A stretch of DNA of 64,000 nucleotides from Xanthobacter agilis (GTDB lineage: Bacteria > Pseudomonadota > Alphaproteobacteria > Rhizobiales > Xanthobacteraceae): contig NZ_JABWGX010000007.1 of NCBI RefSeq assembly GCF_021730435.1, forward strand, positions 140,915 through 204,914, given 5' to 3'. Position 1 is the stretch's first letter; the number at the start of each line of letters is the position of its first letter. Of this stretch, positions 1 to 8,747 are shown one piece after another. The notes beneath the pieces are model-generated. The model saw nothing but the letters and a program-made list of their open reading frames with translations. It was not told the origin of the DNA and ran no database searches. The translations under genes and the position numbers were made by a program.

Positions 1-1422
1 GGCGCGACGCTGGCGCGCCTGAGCCCGGCGCCGCTGTCGTCGCCGCCTTCGGCCGGGGTGCCGGCCGGTGCGCAAGGCTCTCCCCCGATGGCGATCGCGC
101 CAAAGACGATCACGCAAATGCCTGCCGCCGCGGGCCTTCCGGAGGACGCCGCGCCGGATCGGGCGTCGGCGCTGTTCGGCGGCAACCTGGCGGTGCTGCT
201 GGTGGCTTTCCTGGGCTTTGGCCTGCTGTTGGCCTTCACCCCTTGCGTGTTTCCCATGCTGCCCATTCTCTCCGGCATCCTGGCCGGGGCGGGGGAACGG
301 CCGGGACCCGCGCGCGGCTTTGCCCTTTCCGCCGCTTATGGGCTGGCGATCGCCGTTGCCTATGGGGTGCTCGGGATCGCGGCCGGCTGGTCGGGCGCGA
401 ACCTTCAGGCGGCGTTGCAGACGCAATGGGCGCTCGGCGCCATGGCGGTCGTGTTTCTGCTGCTGGCCCTGTCCATGTTCGGCCTGTTCGAGCTGGCCTT
501 GCCGTCGGGGCTGGCGCGCCGGCTGCCCCAGGGCCGCGGCGGCTCTCTTTCCGGGGCCGCAGCGTTGGGCTTTGCCTCGGCGCTGGTGGTCGGCCCCTGC
601 GTGACGCCGCCGCTCGCCGCCGCTATGCTCTATGCCGCGCAGACGGGCGATGCCGCGCGCGGCGGGGCGGCCCTTTTCATGCTGGGCCTGGGCATGGGCG
701 CGCCGTTGATCCTGGTCGGCACCTTCGGCGCCCGCATTCTGCCGCGCTCCGGGCCGTGGCTCGTGCGCATCAAGCAGGTGTGCGGCGTGCTGTTCGTCGG
801 CGTCGCGGCGGTGCTTGCCACACGCCTCATGCCGGCGCCGGCCGGCCTTGCCCTGTGGGGCGCGCTGGCGGTGGGCGTTGGTGTGTTCCTGGGTGGCCTC
901 GATCGGAGCCGGCCCGGCCATCCGCCGGTGCTGCGGCTGGCGAAAGCCGCCGGGCTCGTCGCCTTGATCTATGGCGGCACCTTGCTGATCGGCGCCGCCG
1001 GCGGCGCGGGTGATCCGCTGCGCCCGCTCTCGTTTCTCGCGGCGGGGGCACACACCGCGCCGGCGCCCGCGCAGGAGGTGCGCGTGTCCACCCCCGCGGC
1101 TCTCGATGCGGCCCTCGCGCAGGCCGACGGACGGCCGATGCTGGTGTCGTTTACCGCCGGCTGGTGCACCGTGTGCAAATCGAACGAGCGGGTGATGGAC
1201 GATCCCGCCATCCGCAGCCAGCTCGCGGGCCTGCCGCGCATCGCGGCCGACGTGACCGCCTATGGCGAGGGCGAGCGCGCCCTGATGTCCCGCTTTGCCG
1301 TGGTCGGCCCGCCGACCCTGTTCCTGGTGGACGGCGCCGGGCAGGAGCTGCCCGGCAGCCGCATCACCGGCGCGGTGACCGCGCAGGACATCGAAAACCT
1401 TGTAGCCAAGGCCAGACTGTGA
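1..1422 (+). CDS. dsbD: DsbD-type thiol:disulfide interchange protein, 5' partial
   Basis: Carries reducing equivalents across the inner membrane to periplasmic thiol proteins. The reading frame is open to the left window edge, so the start and any N-terminal periplasmic domain lie outside. A CcdA/DsbD-like membrane domain follows (roughly nt 170-1020, several hydrophobic segments) with the two redox cysteines in PCVFP (nt 244) and GPCVTPP (nt 598). A C-terminal thioredoxin domain has the WCTVC active site (cysteines at nt 1165 and 1174). All four expected transmembrane/thioredoxin cysteines are present, so the part seen looks functional. It is followed 20 nt later by a DsbA-like gene, which suggests a periplasmic redox operon. 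The GTG at nt 58 is an in-frame start but probably not the real one. Confidence 0.88.
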   Translation, partial: GATLARLSPAPLSSPPSAGVPAGAQGSPPMAIAPKTITQMPAAAGLPEDAAPDRASALFGGNLAVLLVAFLGFGLLLAFTPCVFPMLPILSGILAGAGERPGPARGFALSAAYGLAIAVAYGVLGIAAGWSGANLQAALQTQWALGAMAVVFLLLALSMFGLFELALPSGLARRLPQGRGGSLSGAAALGFASALVVGPCVTPPLAAAMLYAAQTGDAARGGAALFMLGLGMGAPLILVGTFGARILPRSGPWLVRIKQVCGVLFVGVAAVLATRLMPAPAGLALWGALAVGVGVFLGGLDRSRPGHPPVLRLAKAAGLVALIYGGTLLIGAAGGAGDPLRPLSFLAAGAHTAPAPAQEVRVSTPAALDAALAQADGRPMLVSFTAGWCTVCKSNERVMDDPAIRSQLAGLPRIAADVTAYGEGERALMSRFAVVGPPTLFLVDGAGQELPGSRITGAVTAQDIENLVAKARL

Positions 1423-1442
1423 CCCCCAATTCGGAGATTGAT

Positions 1443-2072
1443 ATGCGACGCCGGGACTTCATCCGCCTCGCCGCCTTGTTCCTCGCCCCGCTGACGCTTG
1501 CGGCGGGGATCGGCGGCGCGCACGCCCAGGGCGTGGACGTGGAAGGCATCCTGCGGGACCCCGACGCCCCCATGGCCGGCAATCTTGACGGCGACGTCAC
1601 CATTGTCGCCTTCTTCGACTACAACTGCCCCTTCTGCAAGAAGGCGACGCCGGACCTCGTGCGGGTGGTGAAGGAGGATGGGCGCATCCGCGTGGTCTAC
1701 AAGGACTGGCCCATTCTCACCGAAGCCTCGGTCTATGGCGCCCAGCTCGCCCTTGCCGCCAAGTACCAGGGCAAATACGACGCGGTGCACGACGCCCTCA
1801 TGGCCATTCCGGGGCGCAAGATCCCCAAGGAACAGATGCTGGAGGTGGTGAAGGGCTCGGGTGTCGACATGGATCGGCTCAACCTCGACCTTGCCCTTCA
1901 CGGACCGCAGATCGCGACGCTGCTGAAGCGCAACAACGCCCAGGCGGAATCCATCGGCCTCCAGGGCACGCCGGCCTATCTCGTCGGGCCATTGCTCGCC
2001 TCCACCCTGGATTATGCCAGCTTCAAGCGTGCCATTGCCGAGGCCCGCCGCCGTCAGGCGACCGGGGAGTGA
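1443..2072 (+). CDS. DsbA-like periplasmic thiol:disulfide oxidoreductase
   Basis: A 209-residue exported thioredoxin-fold protein of the DsbA/Com1 type. The N-terminus (RRRDFIRLAAL, then a hydrophobic run ending in AHA) looks like a twin-arginine signal peptide. The mature part has the CPFC active site at residues 62-65 inside FFDYNCPFCKK, then an alpha-helical insertion and a cis-proline segment GTPAYLVG near the end. It lies 20 nt downstream of the DsbD-type gene and just before an L,D-transpeptidase gene. That context suggests it is kept reduced or reoxidised by its DsbD neighbour and acts on envelope proteins. Whether it is an oxidase, isomerase or ScsC/D-like reductant cannot be decided from sequence alone. 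The ATG is chosen because the signal peptide begins there; the frame stays open upstream, but there it overlaps the DsbD gene. Confidence 0.87.
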   Translation: MRRRDFIRLAALFLAPLTLAAGIGGAHAQGVDVEGILRDPDAPMAGNLDGDVTIVAFFDYNCPFCKKATPDLVRVVKEDGRIRVVYKDWPILTEASVYGAQLALAAKYQGKYDAVHDALMAIPGRKIPKEQMLEVVKGSGVDMDRLNLDLALHGPQIATLLKRNNAQAESIGLQGTPAYLVGPLLASTLDYASFKRAIAEARRRQATGE

Positions 2073-2080
2073 GCGCGCCG

Positions 2081-2773
2081 ATGGACAGGGATTGCCCCGC
2101 CGTGTCCCCGGCTCCGCGCCCGTTTCCCCGCATCCTTGCGGTCCTGCTGCTGCCGCTGGCGCTTGGCGCCTGCGTCACCGCCTCGCCCAACGGGCCGCCG
2201 GCCGATGGCAAGGCGGGCATCTCCCCCAACGATGCCCGCCGCTATGGAGCGGTGCGGGACGGCGGCTTTTCCATTCCCGCGGTGGATCCGCAGGAGATGC
2301 AGCCGCGCAACGTGCGCCAGCTCGTGAACGACCCCACCGGACAGACGCCGGGAACCCTCGTGGTCGATCCGAAGAACCGCTTCCTTTATCTGGTGCAGGA
2401 AAATGGCAAGGCGCTGCGCTACGGCGTGGGCGTCGGCCGCGCGGGCATGGAGTTTTCCGGCACCGCCAGCGTCGGCTCCAAGCGCGAGTGGCCGAGCTGG
2501 CGGCCCACCGATGCCATGATCGCCCGCGAGCCCAAGAAATATCAGCCCTGGGCCGGCGGCATGGCGGGCGGGGCGGAAAATCCCCTGGGGGCCCGCGCGC
2601 TCTATCTGTACAAGGGCGGGCAGGACACCCTCTACCGCATCCACGGCACCAACGAGCCCTGGTCCATCGGCGAGGCGGTGTCCTCCGGCTGCATCCGCAT
2701 GATGAACCAGGACATTATCGACCTTTACGGCCGCGTGCCGGGCGGCGCCAAGGTGGTGGTGCTGCCGATGTGA
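2081..2773 (+). CDS. L,D-transpeptidase (YkuD) lipoprotein
   Basis: Periplasmic enzyme expected to make 3-3 cross-links in peptidoglycan or to attach proteins to it. The N-terminus has a hydrophobic run ending in the lipobox LALGAC, so the mature protein should be lipid-anchored. The YkuD catalytic domain covers the C-terminal two thirds. It starts at the LVVDPKNRFLYLV strand and contains YRIHGTN with the conserved His, then SSGCIRM with the nucleophilic Cys. About 230 residues is normal for the family. I chose ATG 2081, preceded by GGGGAG 11 nt upstream; a GTG at 2069 overlapping the previous TGA is an alternative start. Confidence 0.9.
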   Translation: MDRDCPAVSPAPRPFPRILAVLLLPLALGACVTASPNGPPADGKAGISPNDARRYGAVRDGGFSIPAVDPQEMQPRNVRQLVNDPTGQTPGTLVVDPKNRFLYLVQENGKALRYGVGVGRAGMEFSGTASVGSKREWPSWRPTDAMIAREPKKYQPWAGGMAGGAENPLGARALYLYKGGQDTLYRIHGTNEPWSIGEAVSSGCIRMMNQDIIDLYGRVPGGAKVVVLPM

Positions 2774-2879
2774 CCCTTTTGCGGCGGGTGGCGGCCCGGC
2801 GAGGCCCTTGACGTTCCACCCGCAACACGCCGTAGCTGCGCCGTGGGGGAGGCGCGTGGGGCGCCTCGCGCAGCATGGG

Positions 2880-4139
2880 ATGGGCCGCACCGTGCCTCGT
2901 GATATGTCCAGCGTTCCCGACACCATCGCCACCGCCGCCGGCGTGCTCTTCATCAACGGACAGGCGTCGGAAGGCACCCGTGCCGCCATCCGTCGCTTCG
3001 GCACCGCGCTCGGCGCCGAAGCGGATCTTTTGCTGCGCTGGGGCGAGGTGGTCCTGTTCGTGGAGGGCCATCCCGCCCCCATTATCCTGTCCGCCAAGCC
3101 CACCAGCGTCGACATGGGTAAGGTGGCCGCCGTCCTGCACCTCATCGACGAGGTGGCCGCGGGCCGCATGGGGCGCGACCAAGCCGCCACCGAGCTTGAC
3201 GCCATCACCCGCCGCCCCCCGGTGAACGTGATCCGTTTCGCTGCCCTGGCGGCTGCGGGCGCGGTCGCCCTGGGGGTGATCTTCGGCGCGGTCACGCTTG
3301 CCACCATGGCGGTCATCGCCCTCAGCGCCTGCTGCGGCGCGTTGTTGCGGCGCGCGATCTCCCATCTGTCCACCAACGCGCTGATCCAGCCGTTCGCCGC
3401 CGCGTTGCTCGCCGGCGTGGCCGGCGTCATCGCCATCCAACTCGACATCGGCGTCGATCCGCGCCTGGTGCTGGTGTGTCCGTGCATGGTGCTGGTGCCG
3501 GGGCCCCATGTGCTCAACGGCACCATTGACCTCGCCCGCTCCCGCATCACCATCGGCTCCGCACGGCTGGTGTTCGCCGGGCTCGTGGTGCTGATGATCT
3601 GCTCCGGGCTGCTGCTCGGCCTCACGGTCGGCGACTTCAGGCTTCCGACCGAAGGACCTGCGACGGTGGTGCCATGGTATCGTGATGTGGTCGCTGCGGG
3701 GATCGCGGTGGCGGCCTACGGCACCTTCTTCAACATGCCATGGCGCATGCTTCCGGTCCCGGTGCTGGTGGGCATGCTGGCCCACGGGGTGCGGTGGCTG
3801 CTGCTGGCCTCCGGTGTGAGCCTCGCCGCCGGCAGCCTCGCCGCCTGCCTGATCGTGGGGCTGATCGCGGCGCCGGTGGCGGCCCGGCTGCGCTATCCAT
3901 TCGCCGGCTTCGCCTTCGCCTCGGTGGTATCAATGGTGCCGGGGGTGTTCCTGTTCGAATCAGCGGCGGCGCTGGTGGAGCTGACCACGCAGGGCGCCTC
4001 GGCCTCCGCCCAGCTTCTCGTGAGCGCGACCGTGAACGGCATCACCGCGCTCATCCTCATCCTCGCCATGACCGTTGGCCTCATCGTGCCGAAGATGCTG
4101 TTCGAGAACTACAAGGGCGGCCCGCGCCGGCTTGGATGA
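2880..4139 (+). CDS. ThrE-family threonine/serine exporter-like membrane protein
   Basis: A polytopic protein of the ThrE type (DUF1212 plus ThrE_2 halves fused), probably exporting small amino acids or related metabolites. The first about 120 residues are soluble and contain a predicted nucleophile-like domain (RRFGTALGAEADLLLRWGE). After it come about ten hydrophobic segments. The ThrE signature region PCMVLVPGPHVLNG is visible, as is a second PGVFLFES motif in the C-terminal half. The substrate is not known from sequence. The start is uncertain: ATG 2880 and ATG 2904 are both in frame, and neither has a strong ribosome site. It is followed by 360 nt without a gene. Confidence 0.8.
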   Translation: MGRTVPRDMSSVPDTIATAAGVLFINGQASEGTRAAIRRFGTALGAEADLLLRWGEVVLFVEGHPAPIILSAKPTSVDMGKVAAVLHLIDEVAAGRMGRDQAATELDAITRRPPVNVIRFAALAAAGAVALGVIFGAVTLATMAVIALSACCGALLRRAISHLSTNALIQPFAAALLAGVAGVIAIQLDIGVDPRLVLVCPCMVLVPGPHVLNGTIDLARSRITIGSARLVFAGLVVLMICSGLLLGLTVGDFRLPTEGPATVVPWYRDVVAAGIAVAAYGTFFNMPWRMLPVPVLVGMLAHGVRWLLLASGVSLAAGSLAACLIVGLIAAPVAARLRYPFAGFAFASVVSMVPGVFLFESAAALVELTTQGASASAQLLVSATVNGITALILILAMTVGLIVPKMLFENYKGGPRRLG

Positions 4140-4499
4140 CCGTCCGCGGCCGCCGCCGGAAGCCTGATGCTCGCAAGACAGCCACAGGCAATCATCGGCC
4201 CCTAAGGGAGGCCGTATTCAGAGCGCGGAGCGACCTGGCGGCGGGCCGTCGCGTGCCCTGGGGGGACGGCGGGCATGACGCTCGTGTTTGCGACCGGCGA
4301 CCGCCAGAGGCGCCGAGCGGAGGAGCCAAGCGCCTGTGACCGGTCATCGCCGGCGCGAGGGGCGCGGCTCCGACTCATGGGCCGCAACGGTCCCGCCTTC
4401 GACGGCGCCCACCCGCTGGAGCAAGCCCGCCTTTGGCGTGGCGCGTCCCGCATTTCCGCCTTTCCCAGCCCGCGATGACGCAGCGGAGAACCACCTGCC
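4140..4499 (+). other. Intergenic stretch, no gene seen
   Basis: Between the ThrE-like gene and the glycosyltransferase. Only short overlapping frames with arginine-rich, non-protein-like translations occur. No tRNA, clear terminator or riboswitch was recognised. A promoter for the glycan cassette may lie here, but no confident -35/-10 pair is visible. Confidence 0.5.
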
Positions 4500-5798
4500 A
4501 TGATTAACCCCTTCATTCCGGAAATGCGGCCCAACGGTCGGTCGGAGAGGGCCGAGGAGGTCACCCTCAGCATCTGCATGCCGACCCGCAACCGGGCGCA
4601 GGCCCTGGACTATGTGCTGCCGCAGATCAGAACATGGAGCGAAGGGTGGGGCTTTTCGTATGAGATCGTGGTCTCGGACGACAGTTCAACCGATGCCACG
4701 GCCGATGTGGTCGAGCGTTTCCGCGCCCAGGGCATGCCCATCCATTATTTCAAGCAAGTCGAGGCGAAGGGGCCGTCCAACCCGCTCAGCGCGCTTCACC
4801 GCGCGCGCGGCAAGTATCTGATCGCGTTGGCCGACGATGCCCTGCTCATTCCCGATGCGGTGGCCGACACCATCCGCTTCATGCAGTCCAACCCGGACAT
4901 CTGCGCCTGCTACGCGCCCTGGGAGATCTATGACGATGTCGGCAACGTCAACGGGGAATTGTCGCATCTGCAGCCGGATGAACTGAAGATCTTCCGGCCC
5001 GGCGACGAAGCGGACCTGATCGGACACATCGTCCAGCACCATATCGTTCCCGAGGTCGCGGTGTATCGCGCAGACGCGGTGCGCATGATCGTCTCGACCC
5101 CGCATCTGTGTCATTGGGCCTTCAGCCACCTCACGACGGTGTCGGCGAAAGGGCCCGTGGCGTTCCAGCGGGCGCCCTGCTACCGCGCGATGCCCCGCGA
5201 CCCCGGACAGCCGGGCAACGCGCAGGCGGATCTCGCGGCGGCGGTGAACTCCTGGGACCAGTATCGCGGCGGTGTCGAATACATGGTGTTCAGCCTGCTG
5301 CGCCGCCGCAATATTTCCGCCACCGAGGAGATGGCGAGGTCGTTCCGCGGTCTCATCGACCATTTCATGGAACACCGCATGCGCCTGGCGCTGCGCGCGG
5401 CATTCAAGGCCAAGGATTACATCACCGTCTACGAGATCATTTGCCGTATCTGCCACCTCAATCCGAGCCTCACCGGCACTTTCGAGCATAGCGATCGGCT
5501 TCCGTTGATGGTCATGGCGCAGACTCTCGCGCGGTTCGCCAACAGCATTGCCGAGGTCGAGCGGCTGCTGGTCGCGGGCGTGGACGACGGGCAGGTTCTC
5601 GGGCAATTGCTGCGGGATGTGGGACTTGAGCGGCGCATCCTCGTGATCCCCCCACCGGCCAATCCCTCGGCGAAGAACTTGCGGACCTCCGTGGTGTTCA
5701 TCGCCCGTGAGGAGCTGCGACAGTCCTTCCTGGACCAGGGCTATCCGCCGGCCATGATCATCAGCGAGGGCGAGGTCGGCGCGTCGCTGCTGCTTTAA
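4500..5798 (+). CDS. Family 2-like glycosyltransferase
   Basis: A 432-residue protein with an N-terminal GT-A fold of family 2. It opens with LSICMPTRNRA at about residue 22, followed by the EIVVSDDSSTDAT nucleotide-binding segment, then GKYLIALADDALL, where LADDA stands in the place of the usual DxD metal site. The C-terminal about 200 residues are helical and of unknown role. No membrane segment is evident, so it is probably a cytoplasmic enzyme acting on a lipid-linked or protein acceptor. Two FkbM-type methyltransferase genes follow on the same strand, which suggests a small surface-glycan or glycoconjugate decoration cassette. Donor and acceptor are unknown. GGAGA about 10 nt upstream supports ATG 4500. 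Confidence 0.82.
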   Translation: MINPFIPEMRPNGRSERAEEVTLSICMPTRNRAQALDYVLPQIRTWSEGWGFSYEIVVSDDSSTDATADVVERFRAQGMPIHYFKQVEAKGPSNPLSALHRARGKYLIALADDALLIPDAVADTIRFMQSNPDICACYAPWEIYDDVGNVNGELSHLQPDELKIFRPGDEADLIGHIVQHHIVPEVAVYRADAVRMIVSTPHLCHWAFSHLTTVSAKGPVAFQRAPCYRAMPRDPGQPGNAQADLAAAVNSWDQYRGGVEYMVFSLLRRRNISATEEMARSFRGLIDHFMEHRMRLALRAAFKAKDYITVYEIICRICHLNPSLTGTFEHSDRLPLMVMAQTLARFANSIAEVERLLVAGVDDGQVLGQLLRDVGLERRILVIPPPANPSAKNLRTSVVFIAREELRQSFLDQGYPPAMIISEGEVGASLLL

Positions 5799-6060
5799 GC
5801 GGGTTCACGCGCAACAGCTTCCGGTTCGCCGGCAGAAGATGCGTCGGATGACGCCCTGAACGCGATGGCCACGCGCCACGCGGGCGCCAATGGCGGGGCC
5901 GCCGGCGCGGCAGCTGGCGCGGACGGCCTGGAGCAGTACAGGCCGGCGCCAGCCTCCGAGCCTATCGTGACGATAAGGGGAGCGCATTCAAACTGCGCCC
6001 ATGCGAGGAAGAGATGCCAGACGCCACGACAGCGCCGGCTTGGAACGGACGAGGCGCCTG

Positions 6061-7287
6061 ATGCCTCGCCGTGCGAGCGCCCATCTCCGTCTTGTCTCCG
6101 ACGCGCACGTGCGACGGCACTTCGATCATATTCCGGGTGAGGATACCGCGCGTGATCTTCTCGCCAGGGTCAATGCGCGTGCCCCGGCAGGCGCTCCGGT
6201 GCGGCCCGGAGCGCGGCCCCTCTGGATTTACGGTGCCTCCGCCCTCGGCCGGCGCGGCCACGCCTATTTCCGGGCGGTGGGCCAGGCGGTCTCCGGCGTG
6301 ATCGACGCCGAGGCGTCCGCTTATGTGAACGATCCGGCCTGGGCGGGTATCTGCATGCTGGCGCCGGACGTGGTGCCGGCGGGAGTCCGAGCCGGGGCGC
6401 TGGTCGCGATCGCTGACGCCGGCCGGCCCTTTACGCAGACCGAAGAGATGCTGAACGACTTGGGCTGGCGCCATTGCGTCCCCCTCCACGACGTCACCGA
6501 GGCCTTCGTCGATCAGCGGCCCCTCGCCAGCGGCTGGTTCGCGCCGCGCCTCGGTGCGGACGAGCTGGAGGCCGCCGGGCGGGTCCTCGGGGGCTTCAGT
6601 GATGCGGAATCGCGGGCCCATTACCTGCGCGTCGCCGCCTGGAGATTCGCCCGGCAGGAATGGGACTTCGCGGGCGCTCCGGTGGAGCCGGCCACCTGTT
6701 TCTTCATTCCGGACGTCACGCGCGCGCTCCGGCCTGGAGAGCGGGCGCTGGACGGCGGCGCGCACCATGGCGCGGTCATCGCCCGGCTTCTGGAGCGGGC
6801 GCCCGGCCCGATCTCCGCCATCTGGGCCGTGGAGCCGGATCCCGACAACCGGGCCGCCCTTCAGGCCTGGGTCGATCAACTCGATCTGGATTTGCGCGCC
6901 CGCGTTCTGATCCTGGATGCCGTTCTCGGCGACCGCGCCGCTGCGGTTCGCTTTCATCGCGGATTGGGCCCGTGCTCGCGCATCGCCGCGAGCGGCCAGA
7001 CCTTGCGGGCAGCGGTGCCGCTGGATGCGCTCGCGCTCGATCCGAGCTTCGTGAAGCTGCATCTGGAGGGCGGCGAGCTCAAGGCCCTGGTGGGTGCCCG
7101 GCAAACCCTGCTGCGCCACCGCCCGATCATTGCCGCCACGGTCCATCACGATGCCGCCGGCCTCATCGATACGCCGGCGTGGCTCATGCGTGAACTTCCC
7201 GATTACGCCGTGCTCATGCGCACCCATGGTTGGTGCGGCAGCGGCGCGGTCCTTTATGCCATCCCCAAGGAGCGCACCCTCCCATGA
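6061..7287 (+). CDS. FkbM-family methyltransferase with extra N-terminal domain
   Basis: The C-terminal half is an FkbM-type SAM-dependent methyltransferase: LDGGAHHGAVIARLLE is motif I, WAVEPDPDNRAAL the second strand with acidic residue, and FVKLHLEGGELKALVG the family's late motif. The first about 200 residues form a separate domain that starts as a Rossmann-like WIYGASALGRRGHAYF. It may bind a nucleotide or sugar nucleotide, but I do not recognise it. The gene overlaps the next methyltransferase gene by 4 nt (ATGA), so the two are translationally coupled. FkbM enzymes usually O-methylate sugars or small molecules; with the upstream GT2 gene a glycan substrate is likely. ATG 6061 is preferred, preceded by GGACGAGG; ATG 6001 in the same frame is possible. 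Confidence 0.75.
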   Translation: MPRRASAHLRLVSDAHVRRHFDHIPGEDTARDLLARVNARAPAGAPVRPGARPLWIYGASALGRRGHAYFRAVGQAVSGVIDAEASAYVNDPAWAGICMLAPDVVPAGVRAGALVAIADAGRPFTQTEEMLNDLGWRHCVPLHDVTEAFVDQRPLASGWFAPRLGADELEAAGRVLGGFSDAESRAHYLRVAAWRFARQEWDFAGAPVEPATCFFIPDVTRALRPGERALDGGAHHGAVIARLLERAPGPISAIWAVEPDPDNRAALQAWVDQLDLDLRARVLILDAVLGDRAAAVRFHRGLGPCSRIAASGQTLRAAVPLDALALDPSFVKLHLEGGELKALVGARQTLLRHRPIIAATVHHDAAGLIDTPAWLMRELPDYAVLMRTHGWCGSGAVLYAIPKERTLP

Positions 7288-7928
7288 CCGTCTTTGCCGA
7301 TTCCAGCCGGTTCATCATGGACCTCGGCCTGAACACAGGCGACGACACCGCATATTTTCTGGCCAAGGACTTCGAGGTGGTCGCGCTCGAGCCCGACCCG
7401 ACCCTGGCGGCCACCGCGCGCGCGCGGTTCGCCGATGCCATCGCCGCCAAGCGCCTCACGGTGGTGGAAGCGGCCGTGGACGCCGTCGAGACCGAGAGCG
7501 GTGCGGCGCCGGGTCTGACGCTCGGCGATCTGTTCGACCGGTTCGGCACGCCGCGCCACATCAAGGTCGACGCGGGCGACGCCAATCAGGTGGTTCTGAA
7601 TCACCTGCTCCGGCAGCTGGTGAAGCCGCTTTCCGTCGCGGTGAAGGATGCGGGGGCGGGCCTTGCCCTCATCGCCACGCTGGGCGCCTGCGGCTACAAC
7701 GGGTTTCAGCTGGTGGATCTGGCCGATGTCGAAGCCATGACCGATCCGGACGTGCCGGATTACGCCTTCACCGGCGCATCCTGCGGCCCCTTCGGGGAGG
7801 CGCTGCCGGGTCCCTGGCTGTCCCAGGAGGCGATTGAAGACCTCTACGCCGCCACGGTGAGCACCCGCGAGGGTGAGCGGCGCGCACCGCCCAGCCACGC
7901 CTTCTGCATCCACGCCGTTCGCCTTTAG
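7284..7928 (+). CDS. FkbM-family methyltransferase
   Basis: A 214-residue SAM-dependent methyltransferase of the FkbM type. Motif I is IMDLGLNTGDDTAYFLA close to the N-terminus, with VVALEPDP as the acidic-loop strand, and PRHIKVDAGDANQVVL corresponds to the family's LKIDIEG-like motif. The start ATG at 7284 overlaps the previous gene's TGA, which indicates coupled translation and makes the longer in-frame start at 7230 unlikely. The N-terminus begins almost directly at motif I, as is usual for short FkbM enzymes. The likely role is methylation of a sugar made by the cassette; the exact substrate is unknown. A perfect palindrome begins just after the stop codon and may end transcription. Confidence 0.78.
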   Translation: MTVFADSSRFIMDLGLNTGDDTAYFLAKDFEVVALEPDPTLAATARARFADAIAAKRLTVVEAAVDAVETESGAAPGLTLGDLFDRFGTPRHIKVDAGDANQVVLNHLLRQLVKPLSVAVKDAGAGLALIATLGACGYNGFQLVDLADVEAMTDPDVPDYAFTGASCGPFGEALPGPWLSQEAIEDLYAATVSTREGERRAPPSHAFCIHAVRL

Positions 7929-7934
7929 AGCATG

Positions 7935-7963
7935 TCACGCGAACCGGATTCCGGTTCGCGTGA
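7935..7963. repeat. Palindromic intergenic repeat (13-bp perfect arms), possible terminator
   Basis: TCACGCGAACCGG, then loop ATT, then CCGGTTCGCGTGA, preceded by AGAGCAT and followed by GGAAAA. A second, diverged copy with the same AGAGCAT lead, central GGATTCC and trailing TCGCGTGAAGAAAA lies near 40145-40182. Similar short palindromes are common between genes in Rhizobiales (general knowledge). Its place 7 nt after the second FkbM stop allows a transcription-stop role, but no run of T follows. Confidence 0.7.
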
Positions 7964-8544
7964 GGAAAATGGGGCTGCAAAGCGTGGAGCGGATGACGCG
8001 AGCCGGTGCGAAGGGAAAACGCCTTAAGGCGCATCCGCGCAGGGGCTGGCGCGATCGCGCAGCTTCTCTTCGCGCGGCGGCCGATTCGAGCGCGCTTGAA
8101 AATGCCCGAGGGGGTCCCTGGTGCGAACTTGGACCTGTTCTGCTCGCGGAACAGGGAGGGGGCGCCATAGGCTGGCTTCTCCACCGGCGCGACGCTGAGG
8201 GTGCAGCTTGGTGGCGCGATGCGACAAGGGTTCCAGGGGAAGAGCCGAAGATGGCCGCCACGCACCTTCTGAGGCGCTCTCGCGGCCGGTCTGGAGGACG
8301 CCGATCGGGTGGACCCTGCGCTGACCCGATGACGGCCTTCGCGCCCGCTGGCCGACCCTGACGGCGGCCTGTGTTTCGCGACAGCATCGCTGGCGCATCC
8401 CTGGCTGGGATGGAGGACCCGACCAAGGTTTGGGAAGTCAACGTGTGTGGGGGGAACCGGGCGAGGCGGACGTCCGGGAGCCGACGGCCTCCCTTGTCCA
8501 GGGGCGCGGGCATGAGTCCGAGGAAAATGTCCGTGAGAAAGAAA
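7964..8544 (+). other. Intergenic stretch, no gene seen
   Basis: About 580 nt between the FkbM palindrome and tRNA-Asn. All open frames give arginine/serine/proline-rich translations typical of noncoding GC-rich DNA. A small hairpin (CCTGTTC ... GAACAGG near 8133-8155) is visible. I cannot assign a promoter, RNA gene or repeat with confidence. Confidence 0.45.
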
Positions 8545-8620
8545 TGGCTCCCCGAGCAGGACTCGAACCTGCGACCATTCGATTAACAGTCGAACGCTCT
8601 ACCAACTGAGCTATCGGGGA
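8545..8620 (-). tRNA. tRNA-Asn (GTT)
   Basis: A complete 76-nt cloverleaf on the minus strand. The acceptor stem is TCCCCGA paired with TCGGGGA, the D-arm contains AGCTCAGTTGGTAGAGC, the anticodon loop CTGTTAA gives anticodon GTT, and the T-arm has GGTTCGAGTCC. The 3' CCA is encoded (nt 8545-8547 read on the complement). It stands alone, 127 nt downstream of the end of the convergently placed ABC exporter gene. Confidence 0.97.
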
Positions 8621-8747
8621 CCAGGTCGTTCGCGACCGAGGCCGGCGATATAGCAACCGGTTTCCTGCTTGTGAAGCCCAAAAGCGGACGGCGTGATCGC
8701 AGCCTGTGGAAATCCTCCGGCCGCGGCGGCCGGAGGACGGGGTGAAA

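Noticed and set aside
8000..8540. Possible structured RNA upstream of tRNA-Asn
   Set aside because: Only a small 7-bp hairpin is visible and no known RNA family (6S, SRP, RNase P, tmRNA) could be matched.
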